A stretch of 64,000 bases of DNA from Coriaria nepalensis (GCA_027186245.1 CP114498.1:5463501-5527500); one strand, 5' to 3'; positions 52,057 to 64,000 are shown, numbered from the stretch's first letter. Notes: generated from the letters alone by a model not told the origin. Made by a program: numbers and translations.

Positions 52057-52337
52057 TATTATTGAGGATGGCGTTTTGGTGAAGAGCGCAATAGAAACGA
52101 GCGAGTTGGTGGTAGCGGGTTAAGCAAGGAAAGAGATCGAATCATGCAGAATGAAGATGAGCATTTCACCATCTGGGTTTCTTCCCAGAAACACCCTAAA
52201 ATGTATGTTTGGAGGTAAAATCTACGGACACATTGCACATGAAAACAAACAATTTTTTGGTTAAAATTGGAACACGAAGATGGAGAGAGAAGAGAAACGT
52301 TTGACGCTGTCTCGCTTTCCCTGTCTCTGTCTAGATA

Positions 52338-52345
52338 TATTTATA
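52338..52345 (-). promoter_or_regulatory. TATA-like box upstream of ABCC5
   Basis: Minus-strand TATAAATA lies about 280 bp before the start codon and is followed by a CT-rich stretch (about 52310-52260) typical of plant 5' untranslated regions. A start of transcription near 52305 would give a leader of about 250 bases. A leader intron is possible but was not resolved. Confidence 0.45.
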
Positions 52346-52399
52346 TTAAATATAAGAGATAAGAAGGGGACAAAGGCTGGAATGAGAAATCAAAATCTC

Positions 52400-55300
52400 A
52401 CGACAACCCATTAAAGAAAATACAAAAACACTGACCTGGGTTTGCAGAGCTTGCGAAGAATTCCAAGGTAAGCCTGTGATTCTTTCCTGCGAGCGAAGAC
52501 CACAACAGCAGGAACAACCCTCTGGTTCTCCAAAGGCTTCTGTTTTTACAGAACAAACAATAGAGAGAAGAGCAGAGAACGTTTCACTACCAATTTCTAA
52601 ATTACGAAAAAAGAAATAGAAGATATGAAATGAGAATCAGATGGGATTTTCTTTAAGCAGACAAGGAAGGCTGCATATGCTTCTCTCTCACGTCCGTGAT
52701 CTAGAAAATGGGTATGCCGGCACTTGGGTTGTGTAAAAAATGTATTTGTGAAGAGAGACAGAAAAAAAAAAAAAAAAAAAAAAAAGGAAAGAGTTGGATG
52801 AGTGATTTTGTTGTTGGTGTTAGTGGAATGCAAATTACAATGGCATCATGGAATTGAAGGTAAAACAGTGAGAATGGGAGGTGGCGCTCTGTCCTTTTGT
52901 GCCATGCCCTTCTCCCTTCTACCTCTAATAGAATAATAACAAATGAGATTGGTAGTGTAGTGATTGATAGTTTATAATATTCTTTCTCCAACATGTGTTG
53001 GTGGGTGCTTCTTAATTCTTGTTATAAAATGACGAGTTCATGATAGTTAAATCTAGTAATACTTTGTAATGCCCCTTTTCATATCTTCTCAAATTGAAAA
53101 TTATAATAGTTTATATAAATCATTTATTTTCATATTTACAGTTTTTTTTTTTTTTAATAACACTTTACAGTTTGTTTTTTGGAAGTGGGGGGCTATGTCA
53201 CTGAGTTTGATGGTAGATTTCATATGACAGTACGTGTATGATCCATAATGCCATTATGGTGAACTTTTCAAGTACATAATTACTTTTGCTTTTGAATCCA
53301 TTCTTTATTAATTTATAATATGGCCTAGAAGAATGGTAACACGATCTGATGAGCACCAACACCCAAATATGTTACCAAATCGTAATTTTTCCCTCATAAT
53401 CAATTTTTATGTATTTTAAACATAAAATTTAGATTCTTAAACGTGATATAAATCTACCTTTTTGAAAATCGTTTCAAAGAAATGATTGGTATTTAACTAA
53501 TTACGAATTTTATTTTTTTATTTTTTTAATTTTTTTTAAAGAAAAGTGATTTTAGAAATATATAAATTATAGACCTACTGACTTTTTCTTTATAATCTCT
53601 TGCATAGAATTAAGATCACGAACAATTTAAAGGGATACTTGTTATCTAAAGTGAATGTACATACTGAACAGTACAAAGACTTACATGGTAATGTCAACAC
53701 TCAACAGTACAAAGACTTACATAGTTGGCCGCATAGTTAGCTATAGGCTAGAAAAGTTAAGAGTGACAACAAATCAAGATCCTCCAACTACATTTGGCTA
53801 ATCATCCACTTGCATCCATGATTCAACTTGCTACATCATTAGAATAATACTAAATGGATTACCAAGTACTTTATCTGCTTTTCTTCTTCATCTATTTGAA
53901 GCATATAAAGATCATTTTTTTTCCCTTAGATGTCATGATTGATTGAAGAATTAGTGATTGCCTTGTCATCAAATGGAACAGCTGGTGTGATACCATGTAC
54001 ACGCATGTTGAAGAGTACGAGATGTGAGCTACTGGATTCTTAAAGCTTGGACACAGGTAAAAACAACATTATAGTTTTGTTATAATTTGTGTTTAACATA
54101 GACGATTGATTTTCCTGTTTAATATAGATGATTCAAATAGTTTCGTTATCATATTTCCTCAAAGGCCTGTAAGGTCGTACATAGAGTGATTTTCGTCTTC
54201 TACTAAGGTTCATGTCATGGATAAAATGATTAAATAGAGTTTTCCCTTTTGTCTTTTGGGTAATGATCATGTAAACAACTTATTTGTTGACAAAATTTAA
54301 GACCAAAATTGACTTATATAACACATTAGATCTGAACCATTATATTGACTATTTGACTTGAGCCGGTAACTTTTAATCCAAATTATTATGTTGACATTTT
54401 TACTTGACCCATTGATTTTTGACCCGCACTGGTGACACATGGACTGTTATCAACACGACACGTGGTCCAACCACAATGCAACACGATTTTGGTTTAACTT
54501 GACATGACTCATTAATCGTTAGATTAAAACCATTAATCATGTGGTCTAATGAAAATTCTGAAAAACTGATCTATGAGAATTTGATATGTGGTATTGCATT
54601 CCCTTTTAATAGCCGCATCGTTGACTCTATGTAAAAGTCTTGTCAACGCATTATATTATATTAATTGTTTTCCATGTTAGCGGTATATATACAGCGGTAA
54701 GAGAAAAAGTAAGACAATTTCAATGTTAGTAAATTTTGCTTCAAACACGATGTAAAAATGACCTTCTATGACGGTTATAGTATCACAATTGACATGGTAT
54801 TTTGCAGTGAATTAAGAAATTTTGTATCTAGTCATTATGCACAGTTTATTCACATTCTTCTTTAGTACATTTTTTATATCCAAGAAAAGTTGAACTTGAG
54901 AGTAATTGACCGGCTTCGATTACATATTCCAGTTGTAGGTAGTTTTTTTTATCCTTTAGAATCAAATCCTTAGGACTTCTATTAAAATACGTTGAACATT
55001 TCTGACAAGCCCGCATTAATAACATTCACACTCATTCTACCATGATCATCAACAGAGACCTATTCAAGGGTAAACTCGATCTCTGCATTTCCCAATATTA
55101 GCTCGATGATGCTCATTCTTAGCTATTATCAAAACAGTCAATAATTAAAGTAATAGGGACTTTGGATCGAGAATGCATTTCTTATCCGACATGCTCTTTC
55201 CATTTTTTATATTTGTTATGATATTATCTTTCTCCCACGCCACACGAACACTAAGGTCACACTCGAGGGACGAGTATTGTTAGAACTAAAGCTAGCATCA

Positions 55301-55498
55301 ATAACATGATAAGCTAGAAGAATGATAAAAGCATACTTCAGATGTAGAGTCCACATAGTCTACAGAAAAACAGACTGAAAATCTCCACCCGGGTAAATTT
55401 GTAGGCATAAATATTGACTCATACATGATCTGTATTCGGAGCCGAAACTGCGCATGCGTAATTATAAATGCCAACATGTATATATAGCAGTGGTCTGA
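52400..55498. other. Intergenic region between ABCC5 and SBT1.2
   Basis: It should hold the ABCC5 promoter and the SBT1.2 3' end. It contains a poly-A run (about 52758-52784) and a 20-bp word AACAGTACAAAGACTTACAT repeated at 53667 and 53703. Otherwise it is AT-rich DNA without a recognisable gene or element. No coding frame was supported on either strand. Confidence 0.5.
53667..53722. repeat. Short direct repeat, period 36 bp
   Basis: AACAGTACAAAGACTTACAT occurs exactly at 53667-53686 and 53703-53722. Confidence 0.85.
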
Positions 55499-57829
55499 CT
55501 ACTTCCAAGTTACTGCAATTGGGCTTCTAACTCTATATAAGCCATTCTGAGAGTGTTTCCATGTCAAATGCCCTTCTGCAAAGCTCGTAGTCCTAGATTT
55601 ATGTCTCCTTCTTGACATAAACCAAACTTTGTAGTTTAGACTCTGATTCACATGTTTAAATATTAACGTCTCAGGTTTGACTCTAACTCTAACTCCCTCC
55701 GGTGCCCTTACTTCCACCGAGTAACTGGAATTAGCCGTCCCAACATTCGTTAGTCGCCTTCTAATCATCTTTTTCACCATTCCCAGCTTGAAAATGACCG
55801 AAAGGGAAGGATAATTCAGATTGAAACCTCTATTCATCTTCATAATGTCATGGCAGCTTATATTTCTATGAGTAATAGTAAATATCTCAGCCCTGGTGTA
55901 TCCTAAAGTGCACAGATGAGTGATGTAATCATCGGGAAAAATATCATAAACCAATCCGGGATCTATTGCTCTTCCTGGGTTCACATGTCCAGCTCCAATT
56001 GCAAAAATTCCAGCCGTTGTATTACCATCAAGAATTGGCTGTCCGTAATGGTCGGTGACATCAGCTGTTGTCATAATTGCAGATTTAATAGCAGCTGGGG
56101 TCCACTTTGGGTTGGCCGAACGAATAAGAGCAGCAATTCCACTGACATGAGGGCAAGCCATAGAAGTCCCTGACATGACAGTGAAGTTCACTCTTCGAGA
56201 ATCTTCTGGAAGGGCTGTGGGGCCCAAGTTTTGAGGCCAAGCAGCAATGATGTTGACCCCCGGAGCGATCACATCGGGTTTGAGGATTGAAGGGTTCAAC
56301 AGACTCGGACCTCTTGCTGAAAACTGAGCGACGGATGGAGCTCTTGATCTTCCGATCACTGTTCCTCCAAATTGGATTCGAGCCCTTGGATTTATTGTAC
56401 TGTTAATGTATGCCTTCAATTGTACGGATTCAGCAAATCCAATCAATGTAGCCGGCAAGACATGCACGTCTACGGAATCTTCCTCCATGTTTATATCTGT
56501 GTTTGCTAAGATCATAGCGGCTCCACCAGCTTCCTTCACGACTTGACCTTTTTCAGCTCTCCCGTTCACACCACGGTCACATATAACCATTTTTCCCCTT
56601 ACTTTCTCTCTAGGTAGTGACCCTTTGAAGCAATATTCACCTCCCCTGCTACCTCCTGTCAAGTAAACCAGTTCAAGCTCTTTGGTTGAGCTCATGAATT
56701 TGTTTCCAGGGTACATAGATTCACCATAAAGCACTTCTCCATTGCCTGTTTTAACTATAGATGGAAATCTCCGATCAAGTGTGCTCGCACCTATTGTAGT
56801 AATCCAAGGAGCTTCATTGGCAACAGAGCTCTGGATCGGGCCGTTATTTCCAGCGGCACATATTACCGAAATGCCATGTTGCATTGCTCGGAAACTAGCA
56901 ATGGCGATAATATCTTCATAAAGTGGAATAGGAAAACCGCCAAGAGATAAGGAAAGGATATCAACTCCATCTCTTATTGCAACATCAATTGCTGCGAGAA
57001 TATCAGAACTGTAACACCCATTGAACCAACAAACTTTGTACATTGCAATGTGGGCCCTAGGGGCCATCCCTCGTGCCACACCAGCTCCATTACCGAGTAC
57101 GCTTGCCATCGTGACCGAGGCCCCTGCAGCTGTTGAAGACGTGTGGGTTCCATGCCCGTAAGAATCCCGTGGGGATACGTATTCTTGGATAATATCTGGT
57201 GAAGAAGATGATGACTTGGATGCCACTCTATGTCCCTTTATAAAGAATCTTGCACCAATGAGTTTTCTATTACAGTTTGATGAATTGAAGTCCTGCCCTT
57301 CTTGGCAAATCCCTCTCCATTTCTGGGGAATGGAACTTGGCATGGTGAAATCATTAAAGCTCGGGCTCTCGGGCCAGACTCCAGTGTCGAGCACTCCAAT
57401 GATTACTCCCCGACCAAAGGAAGCCTTGCTCAAATTATTACCACCTTGTCTTGTAGGGCCAAGTCCCAAGAACTTGTAAGAATAAGTTGTGTGAATTTGA
57501 TGCTGTCTGTCTGGTCTAACTGATATAACATCAGGTAACTTCTGTAAGTTCTCAGCCTCGGTATTGGATAGCTGCGCTGCAAAACCTTCCATGGCGGAAT
57601 TATAAGAGTAGAGCAGGCGGGATGAAAGCTGATTTTCCTCTTCTTGTGAAATAATTGTTCGTTCGAGAAACGAAAGATGCCATTGGAGCTTAGAAGGAAA
57701 CAAAGCGGTGGTTGTACCTTGTGGGTGGAGCTGGACAATGTAGGTTATGAGAGGGTCTGCTTGGAGTTGAAGAAAGGAGATCAGGAAAAGGGTGGAAAGG
57801 AAGAGTTGTTGAGTTTTGGATAGTTCCAT
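55499..57829 (-). CDS. SBT1.2: SBT1.2/SDD1-type subtilisin-like serine protease
   Basis: Single-exon subtilase of 776 aa. The Arabidopsis orthologue SDD1 (SBT1.2) is a secreted protease that limits stomatal density. The protein starts MELSKTQQLF with a hydrophobic signal peptide to about residue 24. An I9 propeptide follows (YIVQLHPQG to about HTTYSYKFLGL, residues 29-123). The S8 domain has Asp148 (GVLDTGVWPESPSF), His226 (DSYGHGTHT), oxyanion Asn328 (CAAGNNGP) and Ser556 (MSGTSMACPHVSG). The inserted PA domain lies around residues 370-480, and a fibronectin-III-like C-terminus follows. Distinctive SDD1 words such as YKVCWFNGCYSSDILAAIDV and LSLGGFPIPLY are present. The ATG at 57829 has an A at -3 and G at +4; an in-phase TTG six codons upstream is not a plausible eukaryotic start. 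It is intact, with no stops or frameshifts. Same strand as ABCC5 and 3.4 kb upstream of it. Confidence 0.95.
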   Translation of the reverse strand: MELSKTQQLFLSTLFLISFLQLQADPLITYIVQLHPQGTTTALFPSKLQWHLSFLERTIISQEEENQLSSRLLYSYNSAMEGFAAQLSNTEAENLQKLPDVISVRPDRQHQIHTTYSYKFLGLGPTRQGGNNLSKASFGRGVIIGVLDTGVWPESPSFNDFTMPSSIPQKWRGICQEGQDFNSSNCNRKLIGARFFIKGHRVASKSSSSSPDIIQEYVSPRDSYGHGTHTSSTAAGASVTMASVLGNGAGVARGMAPRAHIAMYKVCWFNGCYSSDILAAIDVAIRDGVDILSLSLGGFPIPLYEDIIAIASFRAMQHGISVICAAGNNGPIQSSVANEAPWITTIGASTLDRRFPSIVKTGNGEVLYGESMYPGNKFMSSTKELELVYLTGGSRGGEYCFKGSLPREKVRGKMVICDRGVNGRAEKGQVVKEAGGAAMILANTDINMEEDSVDVHVLPATLIGFAESVQLKAYINSTINPRARIQFGGTVIGRSRAPSVAQFSARGPSLLNPSILKPDVIAPGVNIIAAWPQNLGPTALPEDSRRVNFTVMSGTSMACPHVSGIAALIRSANPKWTPAAIKSAIMTTADVTDHYGQPILDGNTTAGIFAIGAGHVNPGRAIDPGLVYDIFPDDYITHLCTLGYTRAEIFTITHRNISCHDIMKMNRGFNLNYPSLSVIFKLGMVKKMIRRRLTNVGTANSSYSVEVRAPEGVRVRVKPETLIFKHVNQSLNYKVWFMSRRRHKSRTTSFAEGHLTWKHSQNGLYRVRSPIAVTWK

Positions 57830-57904
57830 TGTTTCAGAACTAAACAAGATAATGATATATCAAACTTGTGCTGGTTTGAGACGTTGTGATTATCCATGCA
57901 GAAG

Positions 57905-57912
57905 TATTTATA
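57905..57912 (-). promoter_or_regulatory. TATA box of SBT1.2
   Basis: Minus-strand TATAAATA lies 76-83 bp before the start codon, preceded by TTTC and followed by CTTCTGCATGG. Spacing predicts a leader of about 45-50 bases. Confidence 0.65.
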
Positions 57913-60050
57913 AAGAAACTTCTGTGCTTCACGAGGATCCTTTGTTTAAAGAGGAGCTGAACTGAACTATAGGAGGATTGGTGCAGCTCTTAGTTTCACG
58001 GGAAATTTTAGTGAGCTTTAAAAAGGAAATATTACATGGCCGTTAGAGTTTAGACTTTCAAAAAATCTCTGTGAATCTTTGTTTTCGTTAATTAAGAAGG
58101 GGATGTATGTTTGGATTTTGTTCCTGGTCTTATTTTTGATATTAATAGATATCATGTGTACGCTATTTTGTTATGTAGTAAAAGAAAGTGTTTGAATGAA
58201 GGAATGTGAGAAAGTGTGTGGAATTGAATGCATGTTCGAAGCGCGCATTTATGCTTCCGCTCTACATTGGCTCTGCAACGGTTCCTAATGCCTCGTGGAC
58301 CTTGTGCTTTTCTTGCATGTCTTTCAATTCTCTACAGTTACTTATTCGTAAAAAAGATTGAAGAAACAAAAAAAAAACCCCTTTTTTTTTCCCAGTGAAA
58401 TTACTCATAACATTTGCAGTTTGGAACTTTCCCTGAGGTTGAGGTTTTGGGTTTTAACTTAAAATAAAAACTAAATTAATGTAGACAAATTTAAAGGTAA
58501 AGCTCTTGGATTATAAAAAGATACACCTATTTGCTTATACGAGAAATGATACAACATGCACCCACTGAATAATTAATTTCTACAAACAATACAACATGTA
58601 CAGCTAACACTCATCTTCTTCGTCCCTCTCAGATAATGAGATAACATATCGTAGGTATAAGCAGTACATGGAAAAGCTATATGAATTTCCTAACAAGCAA
58701 ACAACACATATCAATCCAAAAACCAAATCCTGCATGTACATAATTATAGAAAAAGGTCGCAGACTTTTTTTTTTTTTTTTTTACCTCTTTCATGAGAAAT
58801 TAGATCAGTTTTTTTTCCCAGCAGTAGATGGTCGAAAATGGCCGTATTTTAAGATTGATAGGTTGTTTGGGAAATTTTGGAGGAAAAAAAAAATTAGAGT
58901 AAAAAGGAAAAAAAAAAATATTTAAATTAAGGGATTATTTTAAAAATAAATTTTTTTTTTTAAAATTTATAAATAAGATCATATCATATTAAATCGAGTT
59001 AATTATTTAAAATTAATTTATTAAAAATATTATAATTTATTATAATAATAATAATTTTAAATAATTATTATACTTTAAAATTAATTTCATTGTAATATCC
59101 ATAAAACTTTTTAGTTTATCCAAATTTTCTCTCAATAATATTTTCTTTATATTTTTTACTATGTCGAAATGTGAGCCAAATTCAAATCTTGACTTGACCG
59201 AGGTTTGTATTTGAACTTCAAAAGAAAAGCTGAATTTACGCAAACAAATTTATAGGTCAAATTATAAGTGTTCAAAATCTATTGATAAGTAGTTCCTCTC
59301 AAAATAATGATATGTAATTTAAAATGCTCTCAATGAAATCGATTATTACTTAAAAAAAAAAAATATATATATATATATATATTGTTTACTCCACCTTCCA
59401 CATAGTCATATAGTAGAGATATCAACGCATAAAACTAATATTAAGAAGAAAAGCAAATATATAAAGTAAGCAGACAAAAAATAAAAATCTCCAAAGAGAG
59501 AAAAAGGCTAAGAAAATCTGGAAAAAAAAATTCTAAGACCTAATTTTTCATAGAAAACTATTAGCCTAATACACCTAGGTAAAGAAGAATTTGAAGGAAA
59601 ATCTGAGTTAGCTAACTGAATACGAGTTAAGTTTCTCGAAAATAATGATTCAAAGTGATGTGTTAATCCTGTACGACTTCTTTCATCTTCTTGGTGATAC
59701 AGGTTTGGAGGAATCTTAAAACGGTCATGAAACCATTTGGACTACGGAAAGAGAATTGATTCATGTTATGGTATTATGAAGGTCCAAGTTCTCACAAATT
59801 TGAAGAATTGTAAGGAAGGGGTTTAGCATATGTCTGTATGCTAGTAGTTCTGCCCCAAAACACTAAGTAAACTCCTAACACCGTATCCTCTGAATCATGC
59901 AAAAAAATACCTCCCCTGCCAACCCCTGATTCCCTTTGCTTGTACCCTCTACATTGATTTTAATAAAATTAGGAGGAGGATGAAACCATTATAGTAGCTT
60001 TGATTTTCTTATGGCAACATAAATTGGAATAGCCTAGCTGATCTTAATGA
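57913..60050. other. SBT1.2 upstream region and intergenic DNA
   Basis: No gene recognised. It contains the SBT1.2 promoter, a poly-T run near 58765-58783, and an AT dinucleotide run near 59360-59383. The minus-strand open frame at 59040-59243 and the plus-strand one at 58668-58925 are low-complexity and unsupported. Confidence 0.45.
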
Positions 60051-61960
60051 CTTTCACTTGGCCGCCATTGATTATTTCAAAAATCTTTATTCATTTGAAC
60101 AAGTTTAGTTGAATGAGAGTGTCTTTGATGTCATTCCTTCTTTGGTTTCTAATGATGACAATGCAATGTAAGCTGCCTCTTTTTTCATGGAAGAAATTAA
60201 GCTCAAACTTTGGTTTATTCCTATGGATGGAGCTCCTGACATTGGCAGTTTCTCTTCTGCTCTTTTCCAAGCTTGCTGGGAGATCATTAGTGAATATTTA
60301 GTAGAGTCAGGCAACTGGTTTTTGAATGGTAATCCTCTCCCTGAGGCACTCTCAAGCACCCTTTTTGTCTTCATTCCTAAGAAGATTTTTCACACTACTT
60401 TTAAAGATTTTAGGCCAATTAGCCTATGCAACGGGTGTTATAAGATCTTCTCTAAAGCTTTTTCTGTGAGGCTAGGGAAATTGCTACCAGTCTTTTTTTC
60501 CAATACTCAGCATGATTTTGTCAAAAAAAAGTTAATTGGAGAGGCAGTTGGCCTTGCTCAAGAATTGGCTATAGAGATCGTGGTTAACAGGTGCATGGAG
60601 GTAATGTTATTTTAAGTTGGACATGATGAAAGTCTATGATAGGCTACAGCAGACTCTTTTGGACAAAGTTCTTCATCACTTGATTTCTCTAGTCATTTCA
60701 GAAGAGTAGTTCAATCTTTCCATAAGGATATTTCCTTATCTAACATTTTTCAAGGTGTTTACAAAGGAAGATTCACTAGGGAAAGAGGAGTGAAACATTA
60801 GAACCCCATTTCCCCTCTCTTGTTTATCCATGAAGAAGAGGTTTTGGGCATAAACTTATCTAGAGTTTGTTTCTTAAGGGATCATTAAACCTTTTTCTTA
60901 CAAAAATGGCTGTCCAACATTTTGTTTGCCATTGACACTTCTTTTTTGTAATGGGAGCTTGGAAAGCTTGAGGGTCTCATAGGGGTTCTATTAGACTATG
61001 AGAAAGCCCTTAGTCAGAAGATTAGTTTGGCCAAAAGCAATTTCTAAATTCAAATCAATTATTCTTAATTTCAAGAAGCAACATCATAAGCAGATGCACT
61101 TCTTTCACCAAAGGAACTTTTCCTTTTTGTCTATTTGGGTGTTCCTTTGTCTTATGGTCATGTTAAATTGGTTGCTTATGAATATATTATCTCTCAAGTG
61201 GCCAGCAAAATGGAAGGTTGGAAAGCTAACTTATTATCTAGTGGAGCTAATTTGATCTTGATCAAACATGTTCTAGCATATGTCCTTTTATATATTCTTG
61301 CTACTTCTTCTATCCCTAAAATAGTTTTGGATAGATTGGAGAGTTTGATGGCTTCTTTTTTTAGGGGTACCAAGGATCGAAAAAGGAAGAGGTATTGGAT
61401 TGCTTAGGATAAAATCTATTGTAATAAGGATTATGGTGGCTTGCGTATTAGGAAATTGAGGGACATAAACCTTATCTTTACTTTGAAAAAGGTTCGGTCT
61501 CTTCTATATGGAAGCTCTCTTTGGTGTCAATTTATGATAAGAAGATATTCTAATGGGAAACCAGTCTCTCTTTGGAAGGCTTGTATTTATTCTTCCAGAA
61601 ATTGGAAAGAGATGGTTAGTTTTATTCCTTTTTTCTTTCAATTTAGCCATTGGATGGTTGGTGATGGAGCTTATTTTTCTTTTTGGAATGATAATGGAGG
61701 AGCTGGTATTATGTCAAAGTTGGTGGATTTTGATTGCCCCCTCAAAATATGGCAGAGGCTTTGCACTTTGATGCTTGGAAATCTCATTCCTTGGATAGTG
61801 ACTTGGTGGACTATACTAGCCAGAAGATTCCTATATTGAGTTCCCATAATGATTGCTTGATATAGAAGCCTAGTAAGGATGGCAAGTTCAACATGAACGA
61901 TGCTTAGAGATCCATTGAAGTGTCTAGTGATTTTGATTCCTTTTCTCTATAAATTTCTTT
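60050..61960 (+). pseudogene. LINE (L1-type non-LTR retrotransposon) ORF2 remnant
   Basis: Plus-strand RT of a plant LINE. Near 60060-60300 are AAIDYFKNLY and the diverged A-GPDG region (DGAPDIGSFSSALFQACWEII). At 60355-60440 is LFVFIPKK then FKDFRPISLCNGCYKIFSKA, the LINE RT signature. The catalytic FADD box at 60925-60936 reads FAID, with one Asp lost. Near 61125-61300 are GVPLSYGHVKLVAYEYI and GWKANLLSSGANLILIKHVL, the thumb region. At 61630-61700 the zinc-binding tail motif reads FSHWMVGDGAYFSFWND. Several stops and shifts are present. The endonuclease domain and poly-A tail were not found. Confidence 0.85.
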
Positions 61961-61986
61961 GGCAGATTTCTTATCTTTTGTGAAAA

Positions 61987-62989
61987 TATATATCCGTCAA
62001 ACTAATCAGGTTAGATCTATAGGTATATATTTTGTATGATATAATATTATTTTTTTAATATTAATAGTAGTACAATTTATTATTGAATTTTAATAAAGGC
62101 GATTTTGATTTATCATGTTCATTGGTTATTGGAGCTAATGAGTTGTGTTTATTAAATTGCATATCATTGTAAAGTCTTATATCTTAAGTTATGCACTTGA
62201 GGCCATGATGAGATCATATCATGAGATGCAAATTGTTTAAGCTTAAGGTATGAATTATTTGTAGTCATAGGATTATCAAAATGGACATTAATAATCTAGA
62301 TAGATAATCATATAGTTCATTTCCTAAATGTGTAGGATGTTTCTTCTCATGACCATTATAGTTAGTGCAACATCAGTATGATTTTGTGGATGCCTTATGG
62401 AGAGCAAATGCACTGAACGTGACATGTAGATAATTCTGAAAAATAAGAATACTAACTGTTAATGATCGTCATTTAGTGATTATAATACATATAATCCTTA
62501 GACTTTAGGTTATCATTGTGTCTTCTATACAATATTCTATGTTTTGACTTAACCTTATCTAACCCTATTCAAGGGTTACAAAGGGTGAATTGTTGGATCT
62601 AGAATGTTGCATATAAAGATTATGATCGATCAAAATAGAATCCATCAATTATATTCGGAAGTAAAATCCTATAAATTATATATTTATAGAACAAAAGAAT
62701 CTTTGCATAGAAGTAATGGAATGAAAATTCTTTTCTATAAACCATTGTCATTGTTCATGAAGAAATAATATCTTTATATGACTTATCTGAGGAGAAGAGT
62801 ATTTCCCTTTCCCTTATGCGAGCTTCTTGATTCATGTGATGAATCTAGAAGTAAAAAACATACTAGGAAATTTGTGTTGTGTCAATTACGATTATAGGGC
62901 AAACACTTGGGTGCCTTTCCTTCCTCTTTAAATCTAAACTTGGTTGGAGTAGTGATCGGTTCTATAATATACGAGAAAATTGAAAATGT
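61987..62989 (+). repeat. About 1-kb direct repeat, unit 1
   Basis: From TATATCCGTCAAACTAATCA onward this unit matches the next 1 kb in order: a TATCATGTTCATTG-like stretch (62115), AAGTTATGCACT (62190), GGATAATCATATAG-like words (62300), TTAATGA-C near 62460, a CCTTAGACTTTAGG stretch (62495), and GAACAAAGAATC (62690). It is non-coding. It is probably LTR or untranslated retroelement sequence and is related to repeats at 42.2-44.6 kb. Confidence 0.55.
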
Positions 62990-64000
62990 ATGTCTGTCAA
63001 GTCAATCAAATTTTGACCCGATAAGGAAAATACTTTACGTGATATTATCTTTATGTGGATATAAGTAATATATTATTTATTGTCATTAATGAAAGTCGGT
63101 TACTATTTATCATGTCTATTGATTTTGTTGAAATTAATATTATATGTTTTATAAATGCATATTGTGATAAAGTTTAGTATTTTGAGTTATGCATTCTGAA
63201 GACGATGATAGAGATCATACTAGTCGAGACTCGAATTACTAACAGCTCTTAAGATATAAATGGTTAATTGTCATAGGTTATCGAGAATGGACATCGATTG
63301 ATCCGGATAGATAATTATATAGTTTATCACCTAATTATTTCTCATAACCAGTGGTGTTAGTGGAACACCATACATGGGTGCTTAGTAGAGACTAAGGATG
63401 TTGAACATGATACTTAGATACTTCTCAATGATAATTAATATTGGCTATTAATGAGAATTATCTAATGATTATTTTACATGTGATCCTCCGACCTGAGACA
63501 TCATGGTTTTCTTGACTACTAGACTTCATACTTTGACATCATTCCTATTAGCCCTAACAATATGTGAACACAAGTTAAACATTTGGGTATGAAGTGTTGT
63601 GCGAGAAGGATTATGAGTGGTCAAGAGGGAATTTATCACTTTCTGTATTTCGAATAAGATCATATGAATTATACACTTTATTGAACAAAGAATACCTACA
63701 AAGTAGTATGGTTTGAAAAGAGTTTCTGTAAATCCATTGTCGATGTTTAATAAAAGTATGATTGTCCATATGATTTGTCTATTAGGGTTTAATAGTTAAA
63801 TCATGCCCTATTATGAATCGGGATATTAGGGAAATGAAATAATTGTTACTGTAAGTATATGGTAGTCATAGACAGGTTCTTTTGGTATATCATACTTCTC
63901 ATCTCCTGAGGAGTTTTGACACTTTACTAAACGTCAATATTAATTTAGAGGTTTAAAGTTATTTAATCATGAGATTAAGTTAGTTGTTTAATTCAAAAGT
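62990..64000 (+). repeat. About 1-kb direct repeat, unit 2 (continues beyond the window)
   Basis: Begins GTATGTCTGTCAAGTCAATC and follows unit 1 word by word with a period of about 1003 bp, with substantial divergence. Its last 300 bp (CATATGATTTGTCTATTAGG, then CATCTCCTGAGGAGTTTTGA) match 43.9-44.1 kb more clearly. It is cut off by the window end. Confidence 0.55.

Noticed and set aside
57827..57847. Start of the subtilase six codons upstream at 57847
   Set aside because: That codon is TTG, not ATG. The ATG at 57829 has a good initiation context and begins a normal signal peptide.

Overview
The window is plant nuclear DNA from a eudicot. It is AT-rich, intron-bearing and packed with nested plant retrotransposons (Ty1/copia, Ty3/gypsy), a CACTA transposon and a LINE. 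Only two host genes can be supported, both on the minus strand in a gene island at about 45.9-57.9 kb. They are an ABCC5/MRP5-type ABC transporter (11 coding exons, 45946-52056) and, directly upstream of it, an intronless SBT1.2/SDD1-type subtilase (55499-57829, 776 aa). From memory, the Arabidopsis counterparts carry consecutive locus numbers (SDD1 At1g04110, ABCC5 At1g04120), so the pair looks like conserved microsynteny. Both are known for stomatal roles; ABCC5 is also the phytate transporter.

The subtilase looks intact. The ABCC5 copy keeps all splice sites and most conserved residues, but it carries two frameshifts and an in-frame stop, an altered H-loop in the first nucleotide-binding domain, and a slightly early stop. 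It is either a recent pseudogene or allele, or a copy hit by sequencing errors.

Layout. 1-1.6 kb: AT-rich, no gene. 1.6-6.6 kb: remnant of a minus-strand Tat-type gypsy element (LTR, gag scrap, LTR), with a clean 1.7-kb solo LTR nested in one LTR. 8.2-9.46 kb: plus-strand copia scrap cut by a SIRE-type copia (about 9.47-13.5 kb, minus). 13.5-27.1 kb: minus-strand Tat-type gypsy sequence split by an old plus-strand Tekay/Del-type chromovirus (14.0-22.1 kb). 27.8-32.3 kb: minus-strand CACTA (TNP2) transposase split by a truncated Tnt1-like copia (about 28.2-31.0 kb). 35.7-39.3 kb: minus-strand chromovirus remnant with one LTR carrying a 34-bp repeat array. 39.3-41.4 kb: gypsy LTR scrap, then a second copy of the copia scrap seen at 8-9 kb. 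42-44.6 kb: dispersed repeats related to the tandem 1-kb repeats at 62-64 kb. 60.0-61.96 kb: degenerate plus-strand LINE.

All element coding regions are broken by stops or frameshifts, and several breaks coincide with insertion of a younger element. I saw no tRNA or rRNA genes, no CRISPR array, and no gene cluster that would suggest a new defence or metabolic system. The most interesting points are the stomatal gene pair, the damaged ABCC5, and the structure of the nested insertions.
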